The notes under the pieces: generated by a model
The model's input: only the letters and a program-made list of their open reading frames with translations
Told to the model about the DNA's origin: nothing
The model's database searches: none
NCBI GenBank assembly: GCA_018223435.1
Contig: JAGTTO010000001.1
Span: forward strand, 2,914,001-2,978,000
Direction of reading: 5' to 3'
Length of the DNA: 64,000 nucleotides
Origin: Lachnospiraceae bacterium Marseille-Q4251
GTDB taxonomy: Bacteria > Bacillota > Clostridia > Lachnospirales > Lachnospiraceae
Part shown: positions 26,128 through 35,220 of the stretch, one piece after another
How positions within the stretch are numbered: position 1 is the first letter of the stretch
Layout: each line of letters opens with the position of its first letter
Translations under genes and position numbers: made by a program

Positions 26128-26616
26128 TCAACAGGACATGACAGCGCGAGTGAGCTCCCTGCCACTCTGTGTCTTCACGATCTTTTCTACAAAATTTTCT
26201 ACATTTTCTTTGCTGTATCCATTCTCAGAAGCGTTTACGATGTAGTCGGCTTCGATCAGAATCTGATAATCCATTCCTTTAATATCAGTAAGGGTGTGAT
26301 GGTGGCCCACCAGATAAGCCACGCGGCTGATCTGTTCGGTGGTCATTCCCGTATCGGAAAGAAACTCTGTTACCAGGGGTGCGCCTTCGATTTCCTGATA
26401 TTTTCCATTGGCATTTCCATATTTTTCACGACAGAGAGGGCAGGCGATGTCATGGGTGATGGCGGCAACCTCCAGAACAAACTGTGTCTCTGGATCGAGC
26501 CCTTCCAGCTCGCCGATGGTTTTGGCATAGGTCCAGACCTTGATCAGGTGGTCGATGTCGTGGATGTTTCCATTGGAAAAGGTAATCATTTTTTTCAGAA
26601 TCTCAGCAATCTTCAT
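26128..26616 (-). CDS. HD-domain hydrolase
   Basis: 162 residues. Metal ligands are visible in order: HDIDHLIKVW, ITHDIACP (the HD pair), VGHHHTL and LIEADYIVNA, matching small HD phosphohydrolases. Likely acts on a nucleotide or other phosphate ester in the cytoplasm; the substrate cannot be read. Monocistronic. Its upstream region is the flank of the IS605-type element whose predicted guide would copy this intergenic sequence. Confidence 0.85.
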   Translation of the reverse strand: MKIAEILKKMITFSNGNIHDIDHLIKVWTYAKTIGELEGLDPETQFVLEVAAITHDIACPLCREKYGNANGKYQEIEGAPLVTEFLSDTGMTTEQISRVAYLVGHHHTLTDIKGMDYQILIEADYIVNASENGYSKENVENFVEKIVKTQSGRELTRAVMSC

Positions 26617-26757
26617 TGGTATCCTCCTCAGTAATTATTTATCAGTATTGTACTCGTGAACTACTCGGTAACTAAGTTACCAGAGCATCTGAAATCTGGC
26701 GGGATACCACCTTTTTTTCAGGGTGCGTCCATGACACCAATACTGCTTGCCTTTCGG

Positions 26758-28014
26758 TTATACAGCTACTTTTATTATTTCTGGATTTTTTAGTCCGGTT
26801 ACGGACAGTTTCTTTTCCTTTCCGGATACAGAAAGATATTTCCGCAGGATATTAAATGCACCCACTGCATCTGCGTTAAATCTTACTCCGCCAGTTATAT
26901 ACATGCCCCGTTCTTTTCGATTGAATGCTTCTGCATATCTTTTTGATACTTCCGGTGATAATGGACTGCACTGGCTGGTATAGCTTTCTTCCTGTTTTAT
27001 CAATGGAATCCCATACAGTTTCAGTTTATATTCCAGCATAATGTACAGCCTGTTATACGGCAGTCCGTGAAACTTCTGGTTGGTCTTGTGTCCCAGATCT
27101 TTTTCTTTACGGATATTCCGGATGTCTCCCACAACCACACAGCGGATATCTTCTTTTCTGCAGTATTCCGCAATCCATCTGGTCACTTTGTGAAGGTAAT
27201 CCTTCACTGCATTCTGCTTTTTCCTGTAAAGTTTCCGGATATGTTTCGATGATTTTGGATATTTTATTCCTCTTTCCGACTGCTGCGCATACCATACAGA
27301 CTGCACTCTGGCGATCTCTTTATGAAAGTATCTTTCCAGAGAAAGATATTTTCTTCCCAGAATAAAAGTCCTGCCATTTCCGGAATCATAACAGGTCATC
27401 AGATTATGAAGTCCAGGATCAATAGACAAATAATGTCCATTCTGGGAGAGCTGCTCTGGTTCTTCCATCTCATAGATAACGATAAGGTCACATGTTCCAT
27501 TTTCCGGGGGATAGATCCGCAATTGTTTTATATGATCCATGTCTTTGAAAATCTTATTTTCAAGATATAGGAATTTTTCATGGATCCCGTAGGTTTCTTC
27601 CATATAGCTTTTCAGATCCTTTGGCAGAGACAGCCGCAGCTGGTCTGAACCTTTCTCATGCCGGATCCCCATCTGCATGTATGTGACTGGTATATTCTCC
27701 TGTTTAAAACGGGGCGGATTTGGATCTTTGATCCCTCCGGTCTTTTTCAGGACATAAAAAGATCTCCACGCCTTATCCAGCTGCTTACAGGTCTCCTGCG
27801 CTGTCTGTGACGGAAGCTGTCTGTACCACAGATCTCCTTTATGTGCTTTTTTCTGATAATACCAGTCAGGATACTTTTCCAGTCCCAGTTCTTTATAATG
27901 ATGGCGTTCGTAGTTGCAGACATTCCAGAGTTTGGAAGCTGCATAACACATATGCCCTATGATATTGGAATATTCCGGCCGGATCTTTACCGATGTTCTG
28001 TGTGACAGCAGCAT
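26758..28014 (-). CDS. TnpB-family protein with altered RuvC-II and no zinc ribbon
   Basis: 418 residues from an ATG behind GAAGGAGG; an upstream extension lacks support. RuvC-I is intact (HYLSIDPGLHNLMTCYDS). The RuvC-II strand reads CVVVGDIRNIRKEKDLG, where most TnpB proteins have a Glu before the Asp-Leu. The usual four-Cys zinc ribbon is gone: TSQCSPLSPEVSKRYAEAFNRKERG leads straight to the RuvC-III NADAVGAFNIL with its Asp. I recall a widespread TnpB branch of this form, so the pattern is probably a lineage feature rather than decay. It would be an RNA-guided nuclease if a relocated acidic residue completes the site. Confidence 0.8.
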   Translation of the reverse strand: MLLSHRTSVKIRPEYSNIIGHMCYAASKLWNVCNYERHHYKELGLEKYPDWYYQKKAHKGDLWYRQLPSQTAQETCKQLDKAWRSFYVLKKTGGIKDPNPPRFKQENIPVTYMQMGIRHEKGSDQLRLSLPKDLKSYMEETYGIHEKFLYLENKIFKDMDHIKQLRIYPPENGTCDLIVIYEMEEPEQLSQNGHYLSIDPGLHNLMTCYDSGNGRTFILGRKYLSLERYFHKEIARVQSVWYAQQSERGIKYPKSSKHIRKLYRKKQNAVKDYLHKVTRWIAEYCRKEDIRCVVVGDIRNIRKEKDLGHKTNQKFHGLPYNRLYIMLEYKLKLYGIPLIKQEESYTSQCSPLSPEVSKRYAEAFNRKERGMYITGGVRFNADAVGAFNILRKYLSVSGKEKKLSVTGLKNPEIIKVAV

Positions 28015-28069
28015 TCCTCTTTCCTCCTTCAGACAGCTATGCGAACCAGTATCCACAGTCCGCTTTAAA

Positions 28070-28380
28070 TCAATACGACTTGCTCTGATGTTCCATATAA
28101 CGGCGGATATTTTCCTCAGATACGGATCCAATTGTTTCCACATAATAGGAATGGTTCCACAGCTCTCCTTTCCACAGCTGGTTTCTTATTTCCGGAAAAC
28201 GTTCGAACAGTTTTCTGTCGGCAATACCCTTATCCTCAGGGATCTGCTGCACCAGTTCCTGCAGGTATTCCTCAATTTCTGGATCAAGTATCTTCCTCCG
28301 TATTTCACTGACCATACCATATAGTAGTTGATATTACACACACAAGTCCTATAATGCATAAGATTTTCTTTCATATACAT
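28070..28380 (-). pseudogene. IS200/IS605 TnpA Y1 transposase, frameshifted and deleted
   Basis: The N-terminus (HYRTCVCNINYYMVWSVKYGG) and the C-terminus (KLFERFPEIRNQLWKGELWNHSYYVETIGSVSEENIRRY) are in different frames, separated by a one-base loss in the KYRRK region. Between QQIPEDKG and IADRKLFERF about 38 codons normally carrying the HUH metal motif are missing. The protein could not cleave DNA. A fair promoter (TTGCGT, 17 bp, TATACT on the minus strand) precedes it. Confidence 0.8.
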
Positions 28381-28623
28381 ATATATAGTATAACATAAGA
28401 GTCAAAAATACGCAACAATTATCCAAACATATTTTCGATTATTTATATGTAGGTTACGGAATTAAGAGAAAGCTATTAATATCAAGCATGAGGATTATTG
28501 TACTATTTGCATTGTGCAGATATGCACATTCCTGCGCTTTCATCTCGGTAATTGAATTGCCGAGGATTCCCGCTTACTGTCCTAAAATTCGCGGATGGAA
28601 AGCGTCAGATCACGAAATGCATC
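28381..28623. other. Intergenic stretch without recognised gene
   Basis: AT-rich at first (probably the left end of the IS605-type element), then ordinary composition. No ORF with a ribosome site and no terminator hairpin was recognised. A short imperfect dyad (CTCGGTAATTGAATTGCCGAG) is present near 28543. Confidence 0.5.
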
Positions 28624-28652
28624 TTGCATGTGAATACAACTAGTGCTATAAT
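28624..28652 (+). promoter_or_regulatory. Promoter of DUF134-NifX gene
   Basis: TTGCAT (28624), a 17-bp spacer and a perfect TATAAT (28647), 38 bp before the start codon. Confidence 0.7.
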
Positions 28653-28689
28653 TGTTATCGACATATGACGGAAATGGATGTGAGACAAG

Positions 28690-29466
28690 ATGGCACGACC
28701 GACAAGATGCAGAAGAATCTGTATAGAACCTGCTTATGATAGCTTCAGGCCGGAAGGGATACCGACAGGCGAAAAAATAACGATGACCGTAGATGAATAT
28801 GAGGTAATCCGTCTGGTTGATCTGAAGAAATATACGCATGAACAGTGCGCCCAGCAGATGGGGATTTCCAGAACGACCGTTACGGAAATATATGAATCCG
28901 CACGTTACAAGCTCGCGGACAGCCTGGTTCACGGAAAGGTACTGAGTATCTCCGGGGGGAATTACTGCTTTTGTGATGGCAGAGATCCATTTTGCTGTAA
29001 TCAGAAGTGTGAAAGAACAGACAGATCCGCCTTTGAAAATAAGATCCAGGGAAAAGGAGAAAAAGAGATGAGAATTGGTGTAACATATGAAAACGGAGAG
29101 ATTTTTCAGCATTTTGGACACACAGAGCAGTTCAAATTGTATGATGTTGAAAATGGCGAGATCAAACAGACCCAGGTTGTCGATACGAATGGACAGGGTC
29201 ATGGAGCACTGGCTTCCTTCCTGACGAATGCAGGCGTTGAGGTACTGATTTGCGGCGGTATCGGCGGCGGAGCCCAGGCAGCACTTGCAGCCGCCGGAAT
29301 TCAGCTGTTCGGCGGCGTAAGCGGGGATGCAGATGAAGCGGTACGCTGTTTCGTAAGCGGAAACCTGAATTATAATCCGGAAGTACGCTGCAGCCATCAT
29401 GCACACGAGCATTCCTGCGGAGAGCATCACTGTGGCGAGAACAAAAACGGTTGCAGTGGCCATTGA
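28690..29466 (+). CDS. DUF134 DNA-binding domain fused to NifX/NifB-type cofactor-binding domain
   Basis: 258 residues. Residues 1-100 form DUF134 (MARPTRCRRICIEPAYDSFRP; then a sigma-like HTH in YTHEQCAQQMGISRTTVTEIYESARYKLADSLV), followed by a Cys-rich linker (CFCDGRDPFCCNQKC). Residues 125-235 form a dinitrogenase-cofactor-type domain (MRIGVTYENGEIFQHFGHTEQFKLY, CGGIGGGAQAALAAAGI). The tail is His/Cys-rich (CSHHAHEHSCGEHHCGENKNGC). The fusion is common in clostridia and is thought to sense or carry an iron-sulfur or metal cluster; the exact role is unknown. Own promoter, no operon partner. Confidence 0.85.
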   Translation: MARPTRCRRICIEPAYDSFRPEGIPTGEKITMTVDEYEVIRLVDLKKYTHEQCAQQMGISRTTVTEIYESARYKLADSLVHGKVLSISGGNYCFCDGRDPFCCNQKCERTDRSAFENKIQGKGEKEMRIGVTYENGEIFQHFGHTEQFKLYDVENGEIKQTQVVDTNGQGHGALASFLTNAGVEVLICGGIGGGAQAALAAAGIQLFGGVSGDADEAVRCFVSGNLNYNPEVRCSHHAHEHSCGEHHCGENKNGCSGH

Positions 29467-29545
29467 AGAAATGTTCATTGATGAATATCCTTGTCTTTCA
29501 GTTGTGAAAAGCTGGAAGGCAGGGATATTTTTGGTATAAGATGAC

Positions 29546-29656
29546 ATGAAATAGCAGTAGGCTGAATGAAAGAGTTGGGGTAAAATAAGAACATAGATTT
29601 TGGAGACTTAAAGAAATTGTTTTGAGGTACCAATCTGGAACTTCAAAATGGAAAAG
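29546..29656 (+). repeat. Dispersed leader repeat, copy 1, with conserved hairpin
   Basis: About 100 bp shared with 42347-42445, beginning ATGAAATAGCAGTAGGC and ending in a 25-nt hairpin at 29622-29646 (TTGAGGTACC/GGAACTTCAA). The two copies differ in sequence in the stem but keep pairing. Both stand just upstream of a start codon. The DUF1016 gene follows copy 1; a second perfect 8-bp stem (GTTGCGAC/GTCGCAAC) lies between the repeat and its ribosome site. Confidence 0.7.
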
Positions 29657-29699
29657 TTGCGACGGTGTCGCAACAATTATCGAAAAGGAGGTTGTTTTG

Positions 29700-30830
29700 A
29701 TGGGAAAAGAACATTCTGAAAAAGAAAAAACAATTTTGGATTCACCGAGTCCAAAATTAAATAAAAGTATGATTGCTTACCATGAAACAGGAGATTTATT
29801 TGCTGATACATGTGAAATTGTGGAGAGTGCACAAAGTATTGCGTATGCAGCTGTCGATACAATTCTGGTTCAAAGGAACTGGTTGTTGGGAAAACGAATT
29901 GCTATAGAGTGTCTGAATGAAAATGGAAAAGCAGACTATGGCAAAAAAACTATGAAAAAGCTATCAGCAGAATTAAAAGAAAAATATGGCAAAGGTTTTG
30001 ACTTTAGTAGTCTTTATAAATATGTGAAATTTCATCAAGAATTTCCTCAAATTTTGGACTCACTGCGTCCAAAGTCTGGGCGTCCCTTGTCATGGACGCA
30101 TTATAGAATTTTACTTCAGGAAACATCATCAGAGGCACGAGCATGGTATGCAAAAGAAGCACAGGAACAAGCATGGTCAGTTCGGACTTTGCAACGGAAT
30201 ATTTCTTCGCAGTATTATTACCGAATGCTCATGTCTCAAAATGTAGAATCTGTCGAAAAAGAAATGAAAGAACTGACAGCTTCTTATCAGGCTGATAAGC
30301 TGGAATTTATCAAAAATCCGGTAATAGCAGAATTTCTTGGATTATCTTCTAATACGGATTTTACAGAAAATGAATTGGAGCAGAGAATTATCACGCATAT
30401 TCAAAAATTTCTCATGGAGTTGGGGAAAGGGTATGCGTTTGTAGCGAGACAACAGCATATTCGAACTGAAAAAGAAGATTATTATATTGATCTTGTTTTT
30501 TACAATTACATTTTGAAGTGCTTTGTATTGATTGATTTAAAAACGTCGAAAATTACACATCAGGATGTGGGGCAGATGGATATGTATATTCGTATGTATG
30601 ATGAAATGAAGCGAAACGAAGGGGATAATCCGACATTAGGTATTATTTTATGTTCTGATACAGACGAAGATATTGCAAAATATTCTATATTGCACGGGCA
30701 CGAACAATTATTTGCATCTAAATATAAAACTTGCCTTCCATCAGAAGAACAGCTTCGAGAAGAGATTGAAATTCAGAAGAGATTTTATTATTTACAGAAA
30801 GAAGAAGACAAAGAAAATAAAGATTTTTAA
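29700..30830 (+). CDS. DUF1016 (YhcG-type) PD-(D/E)XK nuclease-domain protein
   Basis: 376 residues, started at ATG behind AAAAGGAGG. The N-terminal DUF1016_N region (YAAVDTILVQRNWLLGKRIAIE, YGKGFDFSSLYKYVKFHQEFPQI, SWTHYRILLQETSSEARAWYAKEA) is followed by the nuclease domain. There DYYIDLVFYNYILKCFVLIDLKTSK supplies the D...(D/E)xK metal site, with Asp in place of the usual Glu. Such genes are commonly found in restriction or mobile islands. It is AT-rich compared with the flanking core genes, and the conserved leader hairpin suggests post-transcriptional or operator control. Confidence 0.88.
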   Translation: MGKEHSEKEKTILDSPSPKLNKSMIAYHETGDLFADTCEIVESAQSIAYAAVDTILVQRNWLLGKRIAIECLNENGKADYGKKTMKKLSAELKEKYGKGFDFSSLYKYVKFHQEFPQILDSLRPKSGRPLSWTHYRILLQETSSEARAWYAKEAQEQAWSVRTLQRNISSQYYYRMLMSQNVESVEKEMKELTASYQADKLEFIKNPVIAEFLGLSSNTDFTENELEQRIITHIQKFLMELGKGYAFVARQQHIRTEKEDYYIDLVFYNYILKCFVLIDLKTSKITHQDVGQMDMYIRMYDEMKRNEGDNPTLGIILCSDTDEDIAKYSILHGHEQLFASKYKTCLPSEEQLREEIEIQKRFYYLQKEEDKENKDF

Positions 30831-30906
30831 AATATGAGTAGAGAAAGGCGTGAGTCGTAAAAATATGGCTTGCGTCTTTTCCTGTCTGGAAAGGAAGTGA
30901 TATAGA

Positions 30907-31128
30907 ATGGCACAGGTCTTTCAAGTAGAGCGAAACAAGAACTTTACGGTAATGAACAACCATCATTTCAAGAACAAAAATTGGTCATTAAAGGCAAAGG
31001 GACTGCTATCCCTAATGTTAAGCCTGCCAGAGGACTGGAATTATCTGGATAACAGGTCGAAAATGACACAAATCTCACAGTATGAGCTTTTGCTTCATAA
31101 GGACGATAACTGGAAGATTGTAGGATAA
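30907..31128 (+). pseudogene. Replication-initiator-type N-terminal stub
   Basis: 73 codons: MAQVFQVERNKNFTVMNNHHFKNKNWSLKAKGLLSLMLSLPEDWNY is the start of helix-turn-helix replication or conjugation proteins of Firmicutes mobile elements. After LDNRSK the sequence diverges and soon stops at TAA, which overlaps the target duplication of IS256 copy 1. Normal proteins are several hundred residues long, so this is a remnant of an integrated element or plasmid. A good ribosome site (GGAAGTGAT) is kept. Confidence 0.7.
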
Positions 31129-31131
31129 AAT

Positions 31132-32622
31132 GAGAGCGTTTCAAGTTTTGTGTAAACAGAAAAAACTGATGTAAGATATGTCATTAGTTATCGAGGACAG
31201 AACCTGTTTTTCAGGGTTCTGTCCTTGTTTGTATTATAATGCAGTTTTAAGGCATGTCAAGCAGGACTGGCTGTGCCAGCCCTGCCTAGCATGCATTCTG
31301 CTTATAACCTTTCCAATCTTTCTTCGAAGAAAATTTCCAGCTGAGAATGGATTTGTCCCCAATCCTGACGGTGTCCCGTCCATTTTTTGGTGATATCTAT
31401 CATGGCCAGATACAGCATTTTCAGGAGACTGTCATCGGATGGAAATACCGTCTTGGATTTGGTGACTTTCCGGAGCTGACGGTTAAATCCTTCAATCGTG
31501 TTCGTGGTATAGATCAGACGTCTGACAGCTTCCGGATACTTAAAATACGTTGAAAGATTTGCCCAGTTATCTTTCCATGACTTTGCAATCTTAGGGTATT
31601 TCCCGCTCCATTTTTCGTCAAAGCTGTCCAGTTCTGCCAATGCAACTTCTTCTGTAGGAGCTGCATATACACGCTTCAGATCTGCCATAAGTGGTTTGAT
31701 CTCTTTGTAAGAAACAAATTTCGTGGTATTCCTGATCTGATGGATTATGCACTGCTGGATCTCGGTCTGGGGAAATACTGCTTCAATTGCTTGTGGAAAA
31801 CCGGTCAGTCCATCCACACACGCAATCAATATATCTTCTACACCCCGGTTTTTCAGGCCATTCAGGATGGAGAGCCAGAACTTGGCACTTTCATTTTGAC
31901 CAACATACATTCCGAGGACATCCTTACGTCCTTCCATATCGATCCCAATCGCAATGTAAACAGCACGTTTTACAATCCGCCCCTCATTACGGGCATGGAA
32001 ATGGATCGCATCCATAAATACAACAGCATACACACTTTCTAATGGCCTTTCCTGCCATTCTTTTACTATTGGCAGGATCTTATCAGTAATCCGGCTGACA
32101 GTACTGTCGGAGATCTCAAGATCGTATAATTCACGCATGTGGCTTTCTATATCGGCAGTAGTCATTCCTTTTGCGTACATGGAAATGATCTTTTCTTCCA
32201 TGTCTTGCGTAATCGAATTCTGATACTTCTTTACAACCTGTGGTTCGAAGTCACCTTTTCGATCCCTTGGAATATCAATCTCCATATCTCCGTAACTGGT
32301 ATGTAACGTTTTCTGGGAATGTCCATTCCTGGAATTATCGGTTTCTTTATTTCGATAATCATACTTGGAATATCCCAGTTCTTCATCCAGTTCCTGATCA
32401 AGGGCACCTTCCAAAATGATAGACATCATATCCCGCATAATGGAATTAACATCTGTTCCATCTTTTACTTTTACATTGTTTTCTTTCAGGTAGTTTCCCA
32501 TGAGTTCTCTAAGCGCTGCTTTTTGTGGTGAATCCTTTTTTCTTGCCATAAAATAAACCTCCAAACTGAGTAATTCTATCTTACATCAGTTTGGAGGTTT
32601 ACACAAACTTTGGGATACTCCC
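31132..32622 (-). mobile_element. IS256-family insertion sequence, copy 1
   Basis: 1491 bp, complete. The ends are imperfect inverted repeats: GAGAGCGTTTCAAGTTTTGTG on the left matches GGGAGTATCCCAAAGTTTGTG read from the right, then both share ACTGATGTAAGATA. The perfect 8-bp target duplication is GATAAAAT at 31124-31131 and 32623-32630. No difference from the copy at 46891-48381 was seen by eye, so both moved recently. Confidence 0.95.
31302..32549 (-). CDS. IS256-family (Mutator-type) transposase
   Basis: 415 residues, started at ATG 8 bp behind GGAGG. The DDE catalytic triad fits D180 (VVFMDAIHFHAR), D246 (ACVDGLTGFPQAIE) and E353 (YTTNTIEGFNRQLRK), with the conserved CIIHQIRNTTKFVSYK between. 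The N-terminal region carries the DNA-binding helices. It cuts and pastes or copies the element with 8-9-bp target duplications. Intact frame, so presumably active. Confidence 0.95.
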   Translation of the reverse strand: MARKKDSPQKAALRELMGNYLKENNVKVKDGTDVNSIMRDMMSIILEGALDQELDEELGYSKYDYRNKETDNSRNGHSQKTLHTSYGDMEIDIPRDRKGDFEPQVVKKYQNSITQDMEEKIISMYAKGMTTADIESHMRELYDLEISDSTVSRITDKILPIVKEWQERPLESVYAVVFMDAIHFHARNEGRIVKRAVYIAIGIDMEGRKDVLGMYVGQNESAKFWLSILNGLKNRGVEDILIACVDGLTGFPQAIEAVFPQTEIQQCIIHQIRNTTKFVSYKEIKPLMADLKRVYAAPTEEVALAELDSFDEKWSGKYPKIAKSWKDNWANLSTYFKYPEAVRRLIYTTNTIEGFNRQLRKVTKSKTVFPSDDSLLKMLYLAMIDITKKWTGHRQDWGQIHSQLEIFFEERLERL

Positions 32623-32670
32623 GATAAAATCAAAAGGCTTGCTTTCGTATAAACTACGGACAGCAAGCCT
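32623..32670 (-). terminator. HxlR-gene terminator, invaded by IS256 copy 1
   Basis: On the minus strand, stem AGGCTTGCT/AGCAAGCCT (32635-32670) is followed by TTTTGATTTTATC. The last eight bases of this U-tract are the duplicated target of IS256 copy 1. Confidence 0.8.
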
Positions 32671-32675
32671 AAATA

Positions 32676-33002
32676 TTACATTAAATGTATATCACTCCAT
32701 TTTTTCATATCTTGAAGAATCGGTACAAAACTTTTCCCTAAATCAGTTAAAGAATATTCTACTTTTGGTGGGACTTCTTGATATACATATCGTGAGATAA
32801 ACCCATCTTGCTCTAATTCTCTAAGCTGTTTCGTCAAAGTAGACTGTGTAATATCTCCTAATCTTCGGCGTAGTTCCCCGAATCTTTGTATTTCATATTC
32901 TGAAATATACCACAAAATAGTTATTTTCCACTTTCCACTTAAAATATTTTGGACACGAACCATGGACGCACATTGAGGAAGTGGCGATTTCATATTACTC
33001 AT
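32676..33002 (-). CDS. HxlR-family transcriptional regulator
   Basis: 108 residues with the compact HxlR winged helix: NILSGKWKITILWYISEYEIQRFGELRRRLGDITQSTLTKQLRELEQDGFI, then VEYSLTDLGKSFVPIL. A Cys near the start (PLPQCASM) could act as a redox sensor, as in other HxlR proteins. Divergent from the broken pyrD gene with an AT-rich 140-bp gap between. Its target is unknown. Confidence 0.88.
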   Translation of the reverse strand: MSNMKSPLPQCASMVRVQNILSGKWKITILWYISEYEIQRFGELRRRLGDITQSTLTKQLRELEQDGFISRYVYQEVPPKVEYSLTDLGKSFVPILQDMKKWSDIHLM

Positions 33003-33145
33003 AAAATCCCTCCTTTAATGGTATTATATCTTTTTAGATTCATTATTGCAAGGTACTATTATTTTTTATACTTAGTATTATTTTTAACACTATAAATAAA
33101 AAAAGACAGTACTTTTCAAGTTTTACATACTTGCTATAATTTGAA

Positions 33146-34057
33146 ATGAGAAAGGCGGTGACAACAATTAACACATCAATCAATATTGCAGGAATTACAT
33201 TTAAAAATCCGATAATGCCTGCGTCTGGAACATTTGGCTCTGGACAAGAATATAGTGAATTTGTAGATTTGAACCAACTAGGTGCAGTAGTTACTAAAGG
33301 CGTTTCATTAACTCCCTGGGAAGGAAATCCAGCCCCAGAATCATGGAAACAAGCAGTGGAATGATAAATGCTGTTGGATTACAAAATCCTGGAATTGACG
33401 TATTTATAGAGCGTGATATTCCCTTTCTTCAAAAATTTGATACTAAAATAATTGTTAATGTGTGTGGCAATTCAGTGTCTGATTACTTACAAGTTGTAGC
33501 AAGACTATCTGAAACTGTTGTCGATATGCCGGAAATCAATATTTCATGCCCGAATGTTGAACATGGTGGCGTTGCATTTGGGCAAGAGCCAAAGATGGTG
33601 GAATACATTACCAGTGAAATAAAAAAGATAACCCCAAAGCCTATATCCATGAAATTAACACCTAATGTAACTGATATAACAGAAATAGCAAAAGCGGTTG
33701 AAGCAGATTCTATTTCTCTAATCAACACAATTACAGGTATGAGAATAGATGTACAGAAAAGGAAATTCTGTGTTGCAAATAAAACAGGTGGTTTATCCGG
33801 TTCGGCAATAAAACCGATTGCACTAAGAATGGTTATCAAGTCTGTCATGCAGTTAAAATTCCAGTAATCGGTATGGGTGGAATTGCTACAATAAATGATG
33901 TTTTGGAATTTATTATGGCTGGAGCTACTGATATCGCAATAGGAATAGCAAATTTTAACAACCATTTTGTTATGCCAGAAATCATATCAGAATTAAGTAA
34001 ATATATGAAAGAAAACAACGTTGAAACCTTAGATGAAATCAGAGTATTGTTGGTTAA
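33146..34057 (+). pseudogene. pyrD: Dihydroorotate dehydrogenase (class 1B), three frameshifts
   Basis: All parts of a PyrD are present but in three frames: NIAGITFKNPIMPASGTFGSGQEY and TKGVSLTPWEGNP; then SGMINAVGLQNPGIDVFI, NISCPNVEHGG, and TGGLSGSAIKPIALRMV; then IGMGGIATINDVLEFIMAGATDIAIG. Single-base losses near 33333 and 33838 break the frame, and a third near 34032 changes the C-terminus so that it reads into the next gene. The NISCPN catalytic-site region is kept. If sequencing is correct this is a recent pseudogene. The region is much more AT-rich than flanking core genes, suggesting import. Confidence 0.85.
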
Positions 34058-34076
34058 AAACCAGGAGGAAATTATT

Positions 34077-34844
34077 ATGCATTACACAGGAACAATATGG
34101 CGTCCACCATACGAAGCATACTCATTGTTAGTTCAAGTAACAGCAGGTTGCACACACCATTCATGTAAATTTTGTACACTTTATGAGGATTTGCCGTTTA
34201 AATTCAAATTATCTCCATTTTCAGAAGTTAAAGCGGACTTAGCAGAGGCAAGTAAAAATTATAGAAAAATACCTCGTATATTTTTTACTGGTGCAAATCC
34301 ATTTGTATTAAGTACAGAAAAGTTAAAAACTTTAGCAAAAATGGTCAAGGAATATTACCCCTTTTATAAAACAATCGGGTGTTTTGCAAGAATTACCGAT
34401 ATAATGCCAAAAAGTCTTGAAGAATTAAAAGAATTAAGAGCCTTAGGGTATGATGGTATTACGATTGGTGTGGAAACAGGTGATGATGAATCTCTTACCT
34501 TTATGAATAAAGGCTTCCAGTCGAAAGATGTATTAGAACAATGTAGAAAATTGGACGAAGCCGGAATCAGCTATAATTTCTTTTATTTAACAGGAATTTA
34601 TGGAGCTGGTCGTGGAGAGGTCGGTGCGAAAAAGACAGTAATGCTTTTCAATCAGTTAAATCCTAAAATCATTGAATCTTCTATGTTGACGATTTATAAG
34701 ACATCTGAATTGTATCAAGAGATTCAAAAGGGAAACTGGAAAGAAGAAAGTGAAATAGAAAAACTTATTGAATTAAAGACACTTGTTGAAAATCTTACAA
34801 TAAACACAAGAATTGTGACTGATGGTGCGTCTAATTTAATATAG
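34077..34844 (+). CDS. Radical SAM protein, C-terminus cut by an amber codon
   Basis: 255 residues from an ATG 8 bp behind AGGAGG; an in-frame extension upstream belongs to the pyrD relic. The cluster motif is CTHHSCKFC (C-x4-C-x2-C rather than the common C-x3-C-x2-C), followed by radical SAM core elements (RIFFTGANPFVL, GYDGITIGVETGDDESL, YNFFYLTGIYGAGRG). After a TAG at 34842 the frame continues as VRGNLPADKKKLIKHLEYQI to TAA at 34961. This looks like the original end of a roughly 294-residue protein. Core motifs survive, so partial function cannot be excluded. The substrate is unknown. Confidence 0.75.
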   Translation: MHYTGTIWRPPYEAYSLLVQVTAGCTHHSCKFCTLYEDLPFKFKLSPFSEVKADLAEASKNYRKIPRIFFTGANPFVLSTEKLKTLAKMVKEYYPFYKTIGCFARITDIMPKSLEELKELRALGYDGITIGVETGDDESLTFMNKGFQSKDVLEQCRKLDEAGISYNFFYLTGIYGAGRGEVGAKKTVMLFNQLNPKIIESSMLTIYKTSELYQEIQKGNWKEESEIEKLIELKTLVENLTINTRIVTDGASNLI

Positions 34845-34961
34845 GTTCGGGGGAATCTGCCAGCCGACAAGAAGAAATTGATTAAGCATTTGGAATATCA
34901 GATTTCCAATGCCGATGAAGCGTCTTTAAGAGAATATCGTGTGAATCTGCGACATTTGTAA

Positions 34962-35220
34962 AATCGAAAGGATTCTTTATGATTGGAATAAATAGAAAAG
35001 ACATACGAGCTGTCCTTTTCTATTTTCACAGGATTGCTCTGGTCAAGGAGCAATTTGTGATTTTAGTAAGAAAATCAGACGAATATATTTTTCCAAGAAT
35101 TTGTAGTAAAAATGTGGTCAAATCAAGAAAATCGAGTGCGAAAGAGAATGTTACGCCATGTACAGCTCGGGAATAAATTCTCTCGCTGTAGGGCTGTCGC
35201 CCTATATATTTCCATGGAAG
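34962..35220. other. Intergenic stretch without recognised gene
   Basis: AT-rich; only small ORFs lacking recognisable motifs. A loose hairpin (GAGAAT...ATTCTC) around 35145-35185 and a short GGGCTGTCGCCC-like stem near 35190 are visible. Probably the decayed edge of the imported segment. Confidence 0.4.

Larger units (their letters stand above)
26656..28440 (-). mobile_element. IS605-type element 1 (tnpA broken, variant tnpB)
   Basis: The element contains a damaged tnpA (28070-28380) and an intact tnpB-like gene (26758-28014), both on the minus strand. The right end beyond tnpB holds a perfect small palindrome (GGTAACTTAGTTACC, minus strand, 26667-26681) shortly before a TTCAC at about 26656, a plausible right-end cleavage site. 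The left end is not defined; the AT-rich stretch to about 28440 is included as an estimate. Confidence 0.65.

Noticed and set aside
28582..29547. 321-codon minus-strand ORF opposite the DUF134-NifX gene
   Set aside because: The plus-strand gene has a promoter, ribosome site and clear domains; the opposite frame has none.
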